Shown piece by piece: positions 1-10,833 of a stretch of DNA of 64,000 nucleotides; position 1 is the stretch's first letter, and each line of letters begins with the position of its first letter. A program made the translations under genes and the position numbers. The notes below the pieces were generated by a model that saw only the letters and a list, made by a program, of their open reading frames with translations, did no database searches and was not told the origin of the DNA. The stretch covers positions 42,212 to 106,211 of the forward strand of contig BQIW01000003.1 in NCBI GenBank assembly GCA_021604105.1. The letters are read 5' to 3'. The stretch is from Nitrospirales bacterium. GTDB lineage: Bacteria > Nitrospirota > Nitrospiria > Nitrospirales > UBA8639.

Positions 1-1
1 G

Positions 2-664
2 GCGACTGAAATACGTCATTTGCAACGAACGGAAGTCTTGGAAGCTGAAGAGTACTTTGAGCCTGGCCAAAAAGGCTCGTCTGCCATGCCGCATAAACGA
101 AACCCGATCAGCTCGGAAAATTTATGCGGTCTTGCTCGAGTGGTTCGCAGTAACAGCCTAGCTGCTCTGGAAAATGTCGCTTTGTGGCATGAACGGGACA
201 TCAGCCATTCATCTGCGGAGCGAATCATCCTTCCCGATAGCACGATTTTGATCGATTACATGTTAGTCCGTTTAACCAACATGTTATCCAAACTGGTGGT
301 CTATCCCGAACGAATGATGGCCACACTCAATCAAACCGGTGGCCTCATCTATTCGCAACGGCTACTACTGGCGCTGGTGGATAAAGGTGCGATCAGAAAA
401 GACGCCTATGAGCATGTACAGCAACATGCCATGGCTTCCTGGAGGGGAGAGGGGATTTTCCAAACACTTATTGAGCAGGATCCCTTTATTGCCAAACATC
501 TTAGTAAAAAAGAGATTGCCACATGTTTTAATCCCAAAACCTACTTGCGCCATCAACAGCAGATATTCACGCGCGTGTTTGGGAGGCAGGTTCGACGAAA
601 GAGCTCAACACCAACCCGGCTTATTCCTTCAAAGAAAACTTCAAAAAAGAGGAAAATACGTTGA
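2..664 (+). CDS. purB: Adenylosuccinate lyase, C-terminal part (truncated by window edge)
   Basis: Signature GSSAMPHKRNPISSENLCGLARVVR; the frame is open to the window start; first gene of a pur cluster. Confidence 0.95.
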   Translation, partial: ATEIRHLQRTEVLEAEEYFEPGQKGSSAMPHKRNPISSENLCGLARVVRSNSLAALENVALWHERDISHSSAERIILPDSTILIDYMLVRLTNMLSKLVVYPERMMATLNQTGGLIYSQRLLLALVDKGAIRKDAYEHVQQHAMASWRGEGIFQTLIEQDPFIAKHLSKKEIATCFNPKTYLRHQQQIFTRVFGRQVRRKSSTPTRLIPSKKTSKKRKIR

Positions 665-1365
665 CTAAAGGAAATATGCTTTACGAAGGAAAAGCCAAAA
701 AGATTTTTCTGACCGAAAAGGATGACGAGCTCATTCAGTATTTCAAGGACGATGCCACTGCCTTTAACGCCGAAAAACGTGGGACGATTCTAAAAAAAGG
801 CGTGGTCAATAATGCGATCTCCGCAAAATTGTTTCAACATCTTGCCGACGCCGGAATTCCCAGTCATTTCATTCAGCAAATCAATGACCGAGAAATGTTA
901 ACGCGGCGGGTAAAAATTATTCCCGTTGAAGTGGTAGTGCGTAATCGAGCCACGGGCAGCATTGTTAAACGTTTAGGTCTAGAAGAAGGCTTGATTATTG
1001 ATCCTCCCTTAATCGAGTTCTTCTATAAGGATGATTCACTGGGCGATCCTCTTATCTCTGAAGACCATATTCGATTGTTGAAATTGGCCACAACCGGGCA
1101 AATCGAGGAACTCCGACAGCAGGCTCTCAACATCAACGAAGTGCTCAAACCTTTTTTTCAAAAAAAGGGCATGTTTCTGGTGGATTTTAAGTTAGAATTT
1201 GGATTGTGGAGTGGTCAGATTATTGTAGCAGATGAAATTTCTCCGGACACATGCCGATTTTGGGATATCCAAACCGGAGAACGCATGGATAAGGATCGTT
1301 TCCGAAAAGATTTGGGCCGGATCGAGGAAACCTATCAAGAAGTTCTTAAGCGGGTTTGCGGGTAA
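661..1365 (+). CDS. purC: Phosphoribosylaminoimidazole-succinocarboxamide synthase
   Basis: MLYEGKAKKIF, VEVVVRNRATGSIVKRLG, DFKLEFG motifs; TTG start overlaps the purB stop. Confidence 0.95.
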   Translation: MTKGNMLYEGKAKKIFLTEKDDELIQYFKDDATAFNAEKRGTILKKGVVNNAISAKLFQHLADAGIPSHFIQQINDREMLTRRVKIIPVEVVVRNRATGSIVKRLGLEEGLIIDPPLIEFFYKDDSLGDPLISEDHIRLLKLATTGQIEELRQQALNINEVLKPFFQKKGMFLVDFKLEFGLWSGQIIVADEISPDTCRFWDIQTGERMDKDRFRKDLGRIEETYQEVLKRVCG

Positions 1366-1480
1366 TTCACGAAGTAGGAAGCTTTGTGTTCATGCTTTGC
1401 CACCAACTATCCTGTTGACGGATCTGTCTATTTCGTAAAACGATTATTCACCGGGTGCCTGTCACTCCTTCCGGAAAATT

Positions 1481-1726
1481 ATGAAAGCCAAAATTTATAT
1501 CACACTCAAAAACGGAATTCTTGATCCACAAGGTCGAGCTATTCAGCAATCTCTTCAAGCCCTTGGTTTTGATTCGGTTGGAGAGGTCCGAATTGGCAAA
1601 TTTATTGAAGTTGATCTTTGTGAAACAGACGCGACGTCCGGTGAAACTACCATCAAAGCGATGTGTGAAAAACTTCTTGCCAATACGGTCATTGAAGAAT
1701 ATGAATACGAGATCCTTGAGACATAA
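1481..1726 (+). CDS. purS: Phosphoribosylformylglycinamidine synthase subunit PurS
   Basis: 81 aa, AKIYITLKNGILDPQGRAIQQSLQALGF...; adjacent to purQ and purL. Confidence 0.95.
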   Translation: MKAKIYITLKNGILDPQGRAIQQSLQALGFDSVGEVRIGKFIEVDLCETDATSGETTIKAMCEKLLANTVIEEYEYEILET

Positions 1727-1817
1727 TGGTCTCTTCATTATTGTTCCTGATTACATGCGATTTTTACTCTCCTGTACCTCTCACCTCAGTATGTAATGTC
1801 AGGAGGAAGAGAACACT

Positions 1818-2531
1818 ATGAACATCGGCATCGTTGTCTTTCCCGGGTCCAATTGTGATCGTGATTGCGGGTACGTCCTTTCGAAAGTTTTGGGTCAAAC
1901 TGCTCAGTTCATCTGGCATCAAGAAAGATCTGTCAAAGGCATGGATGCGATTATTCTGCCAGGAGGTTTTTCCTATGGTGACTATCTGCGCACGGGTGCC
2001 ATAGCCAGATTCTCTCCCATCATGGACGCCATCGTTGAGTTTGCCGGGCGAGGAGGAATGGTTCTGGGCATATGCAATGGATTTCAAATGCTTTTAGAGC
2101 TTGGAATATTACCGGGTGCCATGTTGCGCAACAGGGATCTTTCATTTATTTGTGAAGAGCACTATATACGGGTAGAAAACGTGAATACTCCATTTACCAA
2201 TCACTGTGAACCCGGGCAGATTCTGAAGCTCCCGATTGCCCATGCTGAAGGGAATTATTATACAAACCCTGTGACGTTATCCTCCTTGCAGGCCAATGCG
2301 CAAATCGTCTTTCGATATTGTGATCGCGAAGGCAACGTGACTTCTCAAGCCAATCCCAATGGATCGCTGGATAACATCGCGGGAATTCGCAACGCGGCGG
2401 GCAACGTCCTCGGTTTGATGCCTCACCCAGAACGAGGCGCAGAACGTCTTCTCAATAATGAGGATGGGATATATATTTTTCGATCCATGATTTCAGCGTT
2501 GGAAGCACACAAATTACTCCAACCGGTCTAG
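1818..2531 (+). CDS. purQ: Phosphoribosylformylglycinamidine synthase subunit PurQ (glutamine amidotransferase)
   Basis: [34 protein letters not shown] motifs. Confidence 0.96.
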   Translation: MNIGIVVFPGSNCDRDCGYVLSKVLGQTAQFIWHQERSVKGMDAIILPGGFSYGDYLRTGAIARFSPIMDAIVEFAGRGGMVLGICNGFQMLLELGILPGAMLRNRDLSFICEEHYIRVENVNTPFTNHCEPGQILKLPIAHAEGNYYTNPVTLSSLQANAQIVFRYCDREGNVTSQANPNGSLDNIAGIRNAAGNVLGLMPHPERGAERLLNNEDGIYIFRSMISALEAHKLLQPV

Positions 2532-2576
2532 GTTGGAGTGCCATTATCCGCCTCATCCTTTTTCGTCAAGGCCAAC

Positions 2577-2807
2577 ATGGAAGTTTTTCCAGGAATATCG
2601 ATGACTCCTGACATCTGCCACGGGAAACCATGTGTGGCAGGCACTGCCGTTGATGTGGCCACCGTGGTTGGAACTCTTGGGAACGGAAAATCATTTCATG
2701 ACGTTCAGGAAGCATTGAATCTGACATATGAACAAGTGCTCACGGCGTTGCGCTATGCTTCGTATGTCACGGATCATTTGCCCCTTCGCCTCCCGTCAGG
2801 GCATTAA
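2577..2807 (+). CDS. DUF433 domain protein (antitoxin-like small protein)
   Basis: ITPDICHGKPCVAGTAVDVATVVGTLGNGKSFHDVQEALNLTYEQVLTALRYA resembles the DUF433 family; alternative in-frame GTG start at 2538. Confidence 0.75.
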   Translation: MEVFPGISMTPDICHGKPCVAGTAVDVATVVGTLGNGKSFHDVQEALNLTYEQVLTALRYASYVTDHLPLRLPSGH

Positions 2808-2958
2808 GCCACAGGACAGTATGACGGTGTTTATGCTAAATTCCCTTTTATGAAAATAATGACCCTGCCGCCTTCCCAATGTGTATTCCTATAGCATTGA
2901 GGAAATCAACCCCGAGGGTTTGTTCCGAAATTTTTAGTGACAAAATGAGTGGTTTGCC

Positions 2959-5232
2959 ATGACCCAGGAATCAAAAGTCTTGCCGCAGGGACCTCCTACC
3001 TCAAAAGTTATTGAACAGCATGGTCTGTCCGAGGATGAGTATCAGCAAATCCTCAAGCATCTTGGTCGAGAGCCGAATCTCACTGAGTTGGGTATTTTTT
3101 CTGTGATGTGGAGTGAACATTGTAGTTATAAGAGTTCACGCATTCATTTGAAGCGATTTCCGACTGAGGGTGAGAGGGTGGTTCAAGGTCCAGGAGAAAA
3201 TGCCGGTGCGGTGGATATTGGAGAAGGACTTGCAGCAGTATTCAAAATGGAATCGCACAATCACCCATCATATATTGAGCCGTTTCAAGGGGCGGCAACA
3301 GGTGTCGGTGGGATTCTACGCGATATTTTTACCATGGGAGCACGCCCGATCGCGTTATTGAATTCCCTGCGATTCGGTGAATTGGACCTTCCCAAGAGTC
3401 GGCATATTCTCAAAGGAGTTGTCTCTGGAATTTCTTCCTATGGAAATTGCATGGGAGTGCCAACGGTAGGAGGGGAAATTACGTTTAACGATATTTATTC
3501 AAAAAATCCATTAGTGAATGTCTTTTGTCTGGGTATCGTGAAAAAAGATCGTCTCCTGCGTGGCTTAGCTAAAGGTACTGGAAATCAGGTGCTGTATATT
3601 GGTGCCAAAACAGGACGTGACGGGATTCATGGCGCCACCATGGCCTCTGATAGTTTTGACGATGCATCTGACAAGAAGCGTCCGAATGTACAAGTCGGTG
3701 ATCCCTTTCTAGAGAAACTCTTACTTGAAGCCTGCCTTGAATTTTTAGAACAGGACCTCTTAGTTGGAATTCAGGATATGGGGGCGGCAGGTCTGACCAG
3801 CTCCTCCTGCGAAATGGCCTCGCGGGCTGGAACCGGAGTTGACTTGGATTTAGCTAAGGTGCCTCGCCGTGAATCGCACATGACTCCTTATGAAATTTTA
3901 TTATCGGAATCTCAGGAAAGAATGCTCTTAGTGGCTCAACCTGGAAAGGAAGAGTCAGTACTGGCAATCTGCCGGAAATGGGGAATTGATGCTGCGGTGG
4001 TCGGGCAGGTGACGGATGATGGATTCCTACGAATTAGAGAAGGCAACCAGATTGTGGCGGAAATACCTGCGCATGCTCTCGCTGAAGAAGGTCCACGCTA
4101 TGAACGACCTGCTGCGCCACCTTCTTATCAAGAATTTTTGCAATCCTTAAATATTGATATGCTTCCAGATGTCAAAAATCCTGCCGACGTGTTATTGAAA
4201 CTCTTAGCTTCACCCACTATTGCGAGCAAGCGGTGGGTCTTTCGGCAATACGACCATATGGTGGGAACCAATACCGTTGTTTGTCCCGGTTCCGACTCCG
4301 CCGTAGTCCGCATAAAAGGGACCACCAAAGCTTTGGCCATGACGACGGATGGCAATAGTCGATACTGCCTGCTGAATCCCTATTTGGGAGGAGGATTAGC
4401 CGTGGCTGAAGCCGCGAGAAACCTGGTCTGTGCGGGTGCCCAACCGATCGGAGTAACCGATTGTCTAAATTTCGGCAACCCGGAGCGTCCCGACATCATG
4501 TGGCAATTCATCATGGCGGTCGAAGGGATTGCCGATGCCTGTCGAGCATTCCAAATTCCTGTAGTTAGTGGAAATGTGAGCTTTTATAACGAAACGAATG
4601 GCCTGTCTATTTACCCAACACCGATTCTGGGAATGGTGGGACTTATTGAGCGTCCGGAAGACATTACCACTCAATGGTTCAAGCAAGCGGGCGATCATAT
4701 TTGTTTGTTGGGGGAGACGAAAGAGGACTTAGGCGGGACTGAATATCTCAAGGTCATTCATTCTCGTGAACAAGGCAATCCCCCCTGGTTGGATGTGGAC
4801 CGAGAAAAGGCTCTTTATACCTGCATGCTCACCTTAATCCAAAAGGGGCTTATACAATCAGCGCATGATTGCTCGGAAGGGGGATTACTCGTGACATTAG
4901 CCGAATGCTGTCTGACGAATCCTTCCGAACTGTTCGGAGCAACTGTTATACTGAATCAAGATCGTTTGCGCCTAGATGCCTTACTTTTTGGAGAAAGTCC
5001 TTCACGGGTTGTTGTCTCGGTTAAATCGGAGCACGTCAAGCAGGTGAAAGAGTTAGTTCAAGAGCTAGGCGTGCCATCCACAGAATTAGGCCAAGTCACC
5101 CAAGGAAATATGGATATTACTGTTCGCGGAGCTCATGACCTGCCAGTGAGTCAGTTAAGCCTATCCCTTTCTGAAATGTCCGACCAGTGGCACCATGCTC
5201 TTGCACGACAACTTGAAGCCGAAGCATCGTGA
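2959..5232 (+). CDS. purL: Phosphoribosylformylglycinamidine synthase subunit PurL
   Basis: 757 aa; [49 protein letters not shown] motifs. Confidence 0.97.
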   Translation: MTQESKVLPQGPPTSKVIEQHGLSEDEYQQILKHLGREPNLTELGIFSVMWSEHCSYKSSRIHLKRFPTEGERVVQGPGENAGAVDIGEGLAAVFKMESHNHPSYIEPFQGAATGVGGILRDIFTMGARPIALLNSLRFGELDLPKSRHILKGVVSGISSYGNCMGVPTVGGEITFNDIYSKNPLVNVFCLGIVKKDRLLRGLAKGTGNQVLYIGAKTGRDGIHGATMASDSFDDASDKKRPNVQVGDPFLEKLLLEACLEFLEQDLLVGIQDMGAAGLTSSSCEMASRAGTGVDLDLAKVPRRESHMTPYEILLSESQERMLLVAQPGKEESVLAICRKWGIDAAVVGQVTDDGFLRIREGNQIVAEIPAHALAEEGPRYERPAAPPSYQEFLQSLNIDMLPDVKNPADVLLKLLASPTIASKRWVFRQYDHMVGTNTVVCPGSDSAVVRIKGTTKALAMTTDGNSRYCLLNPYLGGGLAVAEAARNLVCAGAQPIGVTDCLNFGNPERPDIMWQFIMAVEGIADACRAFQIPVVSGNVSFYNETNGLSIYPTPILGMVGLIERPEDITTQWFKQAGDHICLLGETKEDLGGTEYLKVIHSREQGNPPWLDVDREKALYTCMLTLIQKGLIQSAHDCSEGGLLVTLAECCLTNPSELFGATVILNQDRLRLDALLFGESPSRVVVSVKSEHVKQVKELVQELGVPSTELGQVTQGNMDITVRGAHDLPVSQLSLSLSEMSDQWHHALARQLEAEAS

Positions 5233-5311
5233 GCGCGTTCGTGTATTTCGTATTTGTGAATTGGTCAGCTTTTCTGTCTGCTCAAGATGATCTGGCCTGT
5301 TTGAGGACATC

Positions 5312-6763
5312 ATGAAGAAATTGCCGATGGTACAGTCTTTGCCCTCCCCTGATGGGTTTCATGAAGAATGTGCTGTCTTCGGAATTGCGGGATCGAAAGA
5401 AGCTGCCAATCTTACGTACCTGGGTCTCTATGCCCTACAACATCGGGGGCAGGAAGGCTCCGGTATTGTGTCCTCGGATGGAGAGCAATTTTTCCAAAAA
5501 AAAGGCCTAGGTCTTGTTGCCGATATTTATTCAAAAAAAGCATTACGCGAGCTTCCGGGAACGAAGGCGATTGGGCATAACCGATATTCCACCGCTGGCA
5601 GTGGGTACTTGCAAAACGTTCAACCCTTGTCCGTCAACTTCGCGTTTGGCAATTTGGCGTTGGCCCACAATGGAAACTTAGTGAATGCCGGTGTGCTTCG
5701 AGGTGAACTTGAGGCCTACGGAGCTATCTTTCAATCGGACTCCGATAGCGAGGTCATCATTCACCTGATTGCTCACTCCAAGGGAGATACGATCGTGAAT
5801 CGGGTTATTGACGCCTTAAGCCTGGTTCGAGGGGCCTTTTCATTGGTGCTGTTAACCGATGATCACTTAATAGCAGCCCGGGATCCGTTTGGATTTCGTC
5901 CGCTGTGTTTAGGGCGGTATAAAGGCAGTTGGGTCGTGGCATCCGAGACGTGCGCCTTCGATCTGATTGATGCCAAATTCGTCCGTGAAGTTGAACCGGG
6001 AGAAATTATTGTCATTCACGGTTCAGAATTGACCTCTTATCATCCGTTTCTTGAACGTTCCCGTGCTCAATGTGTATTCGAATATGTGTACTTTGCGAGA
6101 CCCGATTCGAAAATTTTTGGCCCGAATGCCGTATATCCGGTTCGCAAAGCCTTTGGGCGTCAATTGGCCAAGGAATGTCCGGCGGCTGCAGATATGGTCA
6201 TTCCTGTTCCCGATTCCGGTGTTCCTGCGGCCTTGGGTTTTGCGGAAGGGATGGGGTTACCTTTTGAGATCGGGCTGACTCGAAATCACTATGTGGGACG
6301 GACCTTCATTGAGCCGCAACAAGCCATTCGCCATTTTGGCGTAAAGTTGAAACTGAATCCTGTCCCGGATGTCCTAGAAGGGAAACGGATTGTGGTTGTG
6401 GATGACTCCCTTGTTCGAGGCACCACCAGTCGGAAAATTGTCAAAATGCTTCGACAGGCCGGTGCTCGGGAAATTCATTTGCGCATTAGTTCCCCACCGG
6501 TCATTGCCCCATGTTATTATGGCATTGATACGCCCACACAAAAAGAACTCATTGGGTCAAATCTCAATATTGAAGAAATTCGTCGTTACGTGACGGCTGA
6601 TAGTTTGGGGTACCTTAGTCTAGAAGGTATGTTAGCCATGGCCCCCGGCTTTTCCCATCATTATTGTAATGCCTGTTTTACGGATAATTATCCCATCATG
6701 TTGACTAAAGCCGAGCAACTGCAACTCGGCTTATTCGAACCGGATCAGCTCTCTCGCTCCTAA
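5312..6763 (+). CDS. purF: Amidophosphoribosyltransferase
   Basis: ECAVFGI, ALQHRGQEGSGI, VVVDDSLVRGTTSRKIV, RISSPPV motifs. Confidence 0.97.
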   Translation: MKKLPMVQSLPSPDGFHEECAVFGIAGSKEAANLTYLGLYALQHRGQEGSGIVSSDGEQFFQKKGLGLVADIYSKKALRELPGTKAIGHNRYSTAGSGYLQNVQPLSVNFAFGNLALAHNGNLVNAGVLRGELEAYGAIFQSDSDSEVIIHLIAHSKGDTIVNRVIDALSLVRGAFSLVLLTDDHLIAARDPFGFRPLCLGRYKGSWVVASETCAFDLIDAKFVREVEPGEIIVIHGSELTSYHPFLERSRAQCVFEYVYFARPDSKIFGPNAVYPVRKAFGRQLAKECPAAADMVIPVPDSGVPAALGFAEGMGLPFEIGLTRNHYVGRTFIEPQQAIRHFGVKLKLNPVPDVLEGKRIVVVDDSLVRGTTSRKIVKMLRQAGAREIHLRISSPPVIAPCYYGIDTPTQKELIGSNLNIEEIRRYVTADSLGYLSLEGMLAMAPGFSHHYCNACFTDNYPIMLTKAEQLQLGLFEPDQLSRS

Positions 6764-6878
6764 ATGTATTTTCGTTTTGTTGCCGCCCCAAAAATTCGTG
6801 TGTTAGGCTTTTACAGGATGTGAAGGTTGAGTCTCTGGTTATCTATGCCTTAAGAGGAAATATGAACAGGAGGAGCCT

Positions 6879-7433
6879 ATGAAAAGGAATATGCTTCAGC
6901 TATTGATTGTAGTCATTTTAATACTGAGCACGGGCTTTATCGTACAGGCGGGAAGTTTCTTTAAAGTCGGGGAGGCCGCTCCTAATTTTTCACTGACGAG
7001 TCTGGACGGACGACCTCTCTCTCTTGACCAGTTTAAGGGTAAGGTGGTGGTTCTGGGACTCTTTCATATCTGCGAGCCGTGTTTAATCCAAAGCACCAAT
7101 CTTCAGAGGGTACATGATGCCACGAAAGACAAGCCTGTCGCGGTGATCGGAGTCAATTCCTCTGGTGATTCCCTGGCAGATGTCAGGGAATTCCTACAAG
7201 GATTTCCGCTGAAGATTACGTATCCCTACCTTCTGGACCCCGAAAAGAAAACAGACAAACTCTATGGCGGAGGGAAATTTATTCCCAATGTGTATGTCAT
7301 TGATCAAAATGGCCTAATTCGTTGGCAGCGTGTAGGGAATTTCTTTACTGACGGTACCTTGGCTGGACATGAAGCGATTCTTCAGGAAGTGGAGCAATTA
7401 TTGAAGACACCGCCTACTCCCTCGACCATGTAA
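6879..7433 (+). CDS. TlpA/redoxin-type thioredoxin-fold protein, exported
   Basis: N-terminal signal-like segment; APNFSLTSLDGRPLSLDQFKGKVVVLGLFHICEPCLIQS (CEPC in place of the canonical CxxC context). Confidence 0.85.
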   Translation: MKRNMLQLLIVVILILSTGFIVQAGSFFKVGEAAPNFSLTSLDGRPLSLDQFKGKVVVLGLFHICEPCLIQSTNLQRVHDATKDKPVAVIGVNSSGDSLADVREFLQGFPLKITYPYLLDPEKKTDKLYGGGKFIPNVYVIDQNGLIRWQRVGNFFTDGTLAGHEAILQEVEQLLKTPPTPSTM

Positions 7434-7479
7434 GCCGATGACTCTTTTTGCACATTCTTGACCTCAATGTTAGGGAACT

Positions 7480-7719
7480 ATGGACGAACTAGAAGACGGA
7501 AAACAAAAATTTCTTAAAATAGTAGAATCCCTTGATGCGTCCGTTGAGGTCGTCATTCCGACTACTCCTTCGCGCGGTCTTTTACTCATTTCCCTTACTA
7601 AAGGCTCCAATCGTAAATTTATTACGGTTCATGAGGATGATATGCTGGATCTTCCGGAAGAGCCAGGGGTTCAAGCCAAAACCACAGCTCTTCTCCAGGA
7701 AACACTGGAAACCTTATGA
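7480..7719 (+). CDS. Hypothetical protein (79 aa)
   Basis: ATG start; its stop overlaps the downstream start (ATGA-type coupling). Confidence 0.6.
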   Translation: MDELEDGKQKFLKIVESLDASVEVVIPTTPSRGLLLISLTKGSNRKFITVHEDDMLDLPEEPGVQAKTTALLQETLETL

Positions 7720-8315
7720 AAACCATTCTGCCCAATATCTCTGAATGGTCCTGGTTCTCTGAGGAAAAGCAGCTTAATTTTAACGGTCATTTATTGGCCG
7801 TGGGGGAACATCGGATATTAGTCGACCCACCTCCCATGAATGCCAGTGATAGGGCCATAACGCAACGCGGAGGGACCCTCGATTATATCATCCTGACCAA
7901 TCGTGACCATGAACGGGAGGCTGCCAATTTCCGGACAATCTTTAACTGTCAGGTGATGGCCCCAGAACTGGATGCCAAGGAGATGACCCTTCCCGTTGAT
8001 AAAACGTTTAAAGATGGGGAATTGCTTCCAGGTGGAATTTGGGTTGTTCAGCTTTCCCATCAAAAATCTCCAGGGGAAAGTGCATTATTTTTGCAGCAGG
8101 GGAAAGGGGTGCTTATTGTGGGGGATGGGCTCATTGGAGATCCTCCAGGTTCACTCCGGCTTCTGCCCTCGGAAAAATATGTTAATATCGATCAAGCCCG
8201 CGATGGTCTTCGTCGATTATTAAAGTATACCTTTGATAGTCTCCTGGTTGGGGACGGAACATCCATACTCACTGGAGCCAAACCGGCACTTGAACAATTA
8301 TTGGCAAATCAATGA
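7716..8315 (+). CDS. Metallo-beta-lactamase-fold-like protein
   Basis: NGHLLAVGEHRILVDPPPMN...LDYIILTNRDHEREAANF resembles MBL-like layout; the HxHxDH motif is degenerate (NRDHE). Confidence 0.65.
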   Translation: MKTILPNISEWSWFSEEKQLNFNGHLLAVGEHRILVDPPPMNASDRAITQRGGTLDYIILTNRDHEREAANFRTIFNCQVMAPELDAKEMTLPVDKTFKDGELLPGGIWVVQLSHQKSPGESALFLQQGKGVLIVGDGLIGDPPGSLRLLPSEKYVNIDQARDGLRRLLKYTFDSLLVGDGTSILTGAKPALEQLLANQ

Positions 8316-8377
8316 ATGGAAACCATCATATGTCCTGGAAGGTTTTTCATCCGCATTGTGACCCCGAGTGAGTACTT

Positions 8378-9181
8378 ATGGCCTGGTCCCAATCCGCCAA
8401 TCTCAACTCTTTAGGCAATCGTCACTTTTCCAAAGGCTTTTATACAGAGGCTTTTCAATGTTATGCGCAGGCTCTTGAAGTTGATCGTCAAAATGGAGAC
8501 CAACGGTCGTTGGCCACCACACTGGGCAATTTGGGGAATATTTGCGCTGTGAGTGGTTGCCGGGAACAAGCCAGAGCCTATTATTGTGAGGTCTTAGAGC
8601 TTCAAAAAATTCTGGGTGATGAACGGGGGATTAGTACGACTTTAGCCAATTTGGGAAACCTTTCGGCCGATGCTGGCGAATGGGAACGTGCCCAGGCCTA
8701 TTATCTAGAAGCTTTGGATTTAATGAATCAATTATCCGATCATGCCGGGAAGGCGGTTTTACTCTCTGATTTGGGATTAGTCGCGAGGGAAACGGGTAAG
8801 GAAGAGGATGCGCTCGCCTATTATCAGGAATCCTTGATCCTGATGCGCCGGGTCGGGAATGAAGCTGGACAATCCGATGTCTTTCGTATGATGGCACGGT
8901 TGTATTTAAGTCAACGACGTTTTGAGGAAGCGCAATCTTGCACCTTGACCAGCCTGGATGTTGCCAGACGGTTGAAAGATGAGCTTCGTATGGGTGGTGC
9001 CTGGTATGTTCTAGCCAGTTGCCATGAAGCCCAAGGTCAATGGAGCGAAGCCGTGCAGTATTTACAAAAAGTTGTACGCATAGACCAAAAATATCAACTG
9101 CCAAAACTCGACGAAAATATCCAGCGATTACAGGCTTTAGAATCCCGGTTGGGGGCCACGGCCGGTACAACTCATGACTGA
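8378..9181 (+). CDS. Tetratricopeptide repeat protein
   Basis: Repeated GN(R/L)...A..YY.EAL.L...GD..G..T.LANLGNL units. Confidence 0.88.
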   Translation: MAWSQSANLNSLGNRHFSKGFYTEAFQCYAQALEVDRQNGDQRSLATTLGNLGNICAVSGCREQARAYYCEVLELQKILGDERGISTTLANLGNLSADAGEWERAQAYYLEALDLMNQLSDHAGKAVLLSDLGLVARETGKEEDALAYYQESLILMRRVGNEAGQSDVFRMMARLYLSQRRFEEAQSCTLTSLDVARRLKDELRMGGAWYVLASCHEAQGQWSEAVQYLQKVVRIDQKYQLPKLDENIQRLQALESRLGATAGTTHD

Positions 9182-9614
9182 GTCTTTCACCCCTTCAACT
9201 CTATGGCCTGAGGCCAGGAACTATCTTGTGGATGAAATTCACGGGTGGATGGACATCAAATCTATGGAAGCCTTAACCCTTCCCTTACCGGACGAGGACT
9301 GGTTGCTTGAAATCACCGCTGACGGAAAACTCGTGTGCATGGCTGGATACGACCTGGAAGATATGAAAAGCATGCTGTCGGATGGGACGCCAGAAGATTT
9401 GGGAACTGACGAACTTGCGAAACAAGCTAAATTTTACCTGCAACAAACTGTTTCCAAATACCGGCCAAAACTTATGCGCCTCGGTTTCACTGAACGAATT
9501 GAGATGAATGAGTCCCATGTTGCCGCTTACTATGAACGCCCGGTCGACTTCGGACACCTTGCTGACCTCCAGCAACAAATCAATACCTGCAGGACATGGT
9601 TCTCAACGCGCTAA
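9174..9614 (+). CDS. Hypothetical protein (146 aa)
   Basis: Overlaps the TPR gene end by 8 nt; plausible coupled ORF. Confidence 0.6.
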   Translation: MTESFTPSTLWPEARNYLVDEIHGWMDIKSMEALTLPLPDEDWLLEITADGKLVCMAGYDLEDMKSMLSDGTPEDLGTDELAKQAKFYLQQTVSKYRPKLMRLGFTERIEMNESHVAAYYERPVDFGHLADLQQQINTCRTWFSTR

Positions 9615-9666
9615 CCACATATCCGATTCCCACAGCACCACACTCACTCAAATCAGCCAGACCCTC

Positions 9667-10692
9667 GTGAAACCGATCCCATTTTCCATCAAATCCTTTA
9701 AGCAATTACGAGACGCCATCTATGCCTTTCGATTGCCAAGAGTCATTTTTTCTGCACTAGATCTTAATTTATTTACAAAGATGAAAGATCGGGATTGGAC
9801 GATTCCGGAGTTAGCCAAACGTGTCAGGGTAAGCCAACGCGGACTGGTAATTTTATGCCGGAATCTGGCCAGTGTCGGGTTATTAATCAAATCACAAAGA
9901 GGATACCGTCTTTCTCCGTTTTCCAAACGCTACCTCCAAGAATCAAGCCCGGACTTTCGAGGAGACTATCTGGTACTCATGCAGCGTCAATGGAGCGAAT
10001 GGTCTCATTTAACGGAAGTTATTCGGGTCGGTCGGCCACTGGACAGCCAGGAACCGGAAACCATGGAATATCGACGATCGTTCTCCTGGGCCATGCATCA
10101 TCGCTCGATCCAACCCGCCATGGAGGTTGCCCAGCAGATTTCTCTGAAGGCTGATCGCACCCTACTGGATTTAGGCGGAGGACCTGGCACCTATGCTCTG
10201 GCCTTTTTAGGGCAGAATCCAGCACTTCACGCAACAGTAATGGATCGGCCTGCCGCTCTGGACGTCGCGCGTACGTTGGCGGAGCAGACTTCTTTGGAAA
10301 CCCGCTTGACCTATCAAGCTGGTGATTTTTTAACAGCACCCATTTCAGGCACCTATGATGTTGTCTGGTATTCCAATGTGCTTCATATCTATTCTCCTAC
10401 AGATAACCTGAAAATTTTCAAAAAAATTAAACGAATCCTTAAGCCCGGCGGACGACTGCTCATCCAAGACACCTTTTTGCAGGGCCCCAAAGAACTTCAG
10501 CCACTTGAAGCCAATCTCTTTGCCGTCTCCATGTTGCTGTATACCCAGCAGGGTAACACCTATGCCGTACGAGAGGTTCGAGAATGGCTCCAAGGGGCTG
10601 GATTCTCTCGTTCACGGGTTCTTCATCTAAAAAAGGGAACTGGAGATTGGGATGGGCAACTGATTGAAGGACGTCTTACGCGGTCGGGATAA
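9667..10692 (+). CDS. SAM-dependent methyltransferase, dimerisation-domain O-methyltransferase type
   Basis: LLDLGGGPGTYALAFL motif I, winged-helix N-terminus, LKPGGRLLIQDTF; the GTG at 9667 avoids the long overlap implied by the ORF-track start at 9508. Confidence 0.8.
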   Translation: MKPIPFSIKSFKQLRDAIYAFRLPRVIFSALDLNLFTKMKDRDWTIPELAKRVRVSQRGLVILCRNLASVGLLIKSQRGYRLSPFSKRYLQESSPDFRGDYLVLMQRQWSEWSHLTEVIRVGRPLDSQEPETMEYRRSFSWAMHHRSIQPAMEVAQQISLKADRTLLDLGGGPGTYALAFLGQNPALHATVMDRPAALDVARTLAEQTSLETRLTYQAGDFLTAPISGTYDVVWYSNVLHIYSPTDNLKIFKKIKRILKPGGRLLIQDTFLQGPKELQPLEANLFAVSMLLYTQQGNTYAVREVREWLQGAGFSRSRVLHLKKGTGDWDGQLIEGRLTRSG

Positions 10693-10833
10693 CCGTGACG
10701 TATGGCTTCTCAAACCACAATTCCCTGTACCCCAGTCTGAATATGCTTTGATTCAGAATCCTTTCCTTTTGTGGTTTTTTAAGGGAACCCGCTTGGTTTG
10801 AATACCTAAAGCGGATCCTACGGGGAGGGCGTT

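Noticed and set aside
8631-9170. 179-aa minus-strand ORF
   Set aside because: Antisense to the TPR gene, whose repeats give clear coding evidence.
10770-10830. Inverted repeat CCGCTT...AAGCGG between converging genes
   Set aside because: No U-tract on either side; could be a bidirectional terminator but unsupported.
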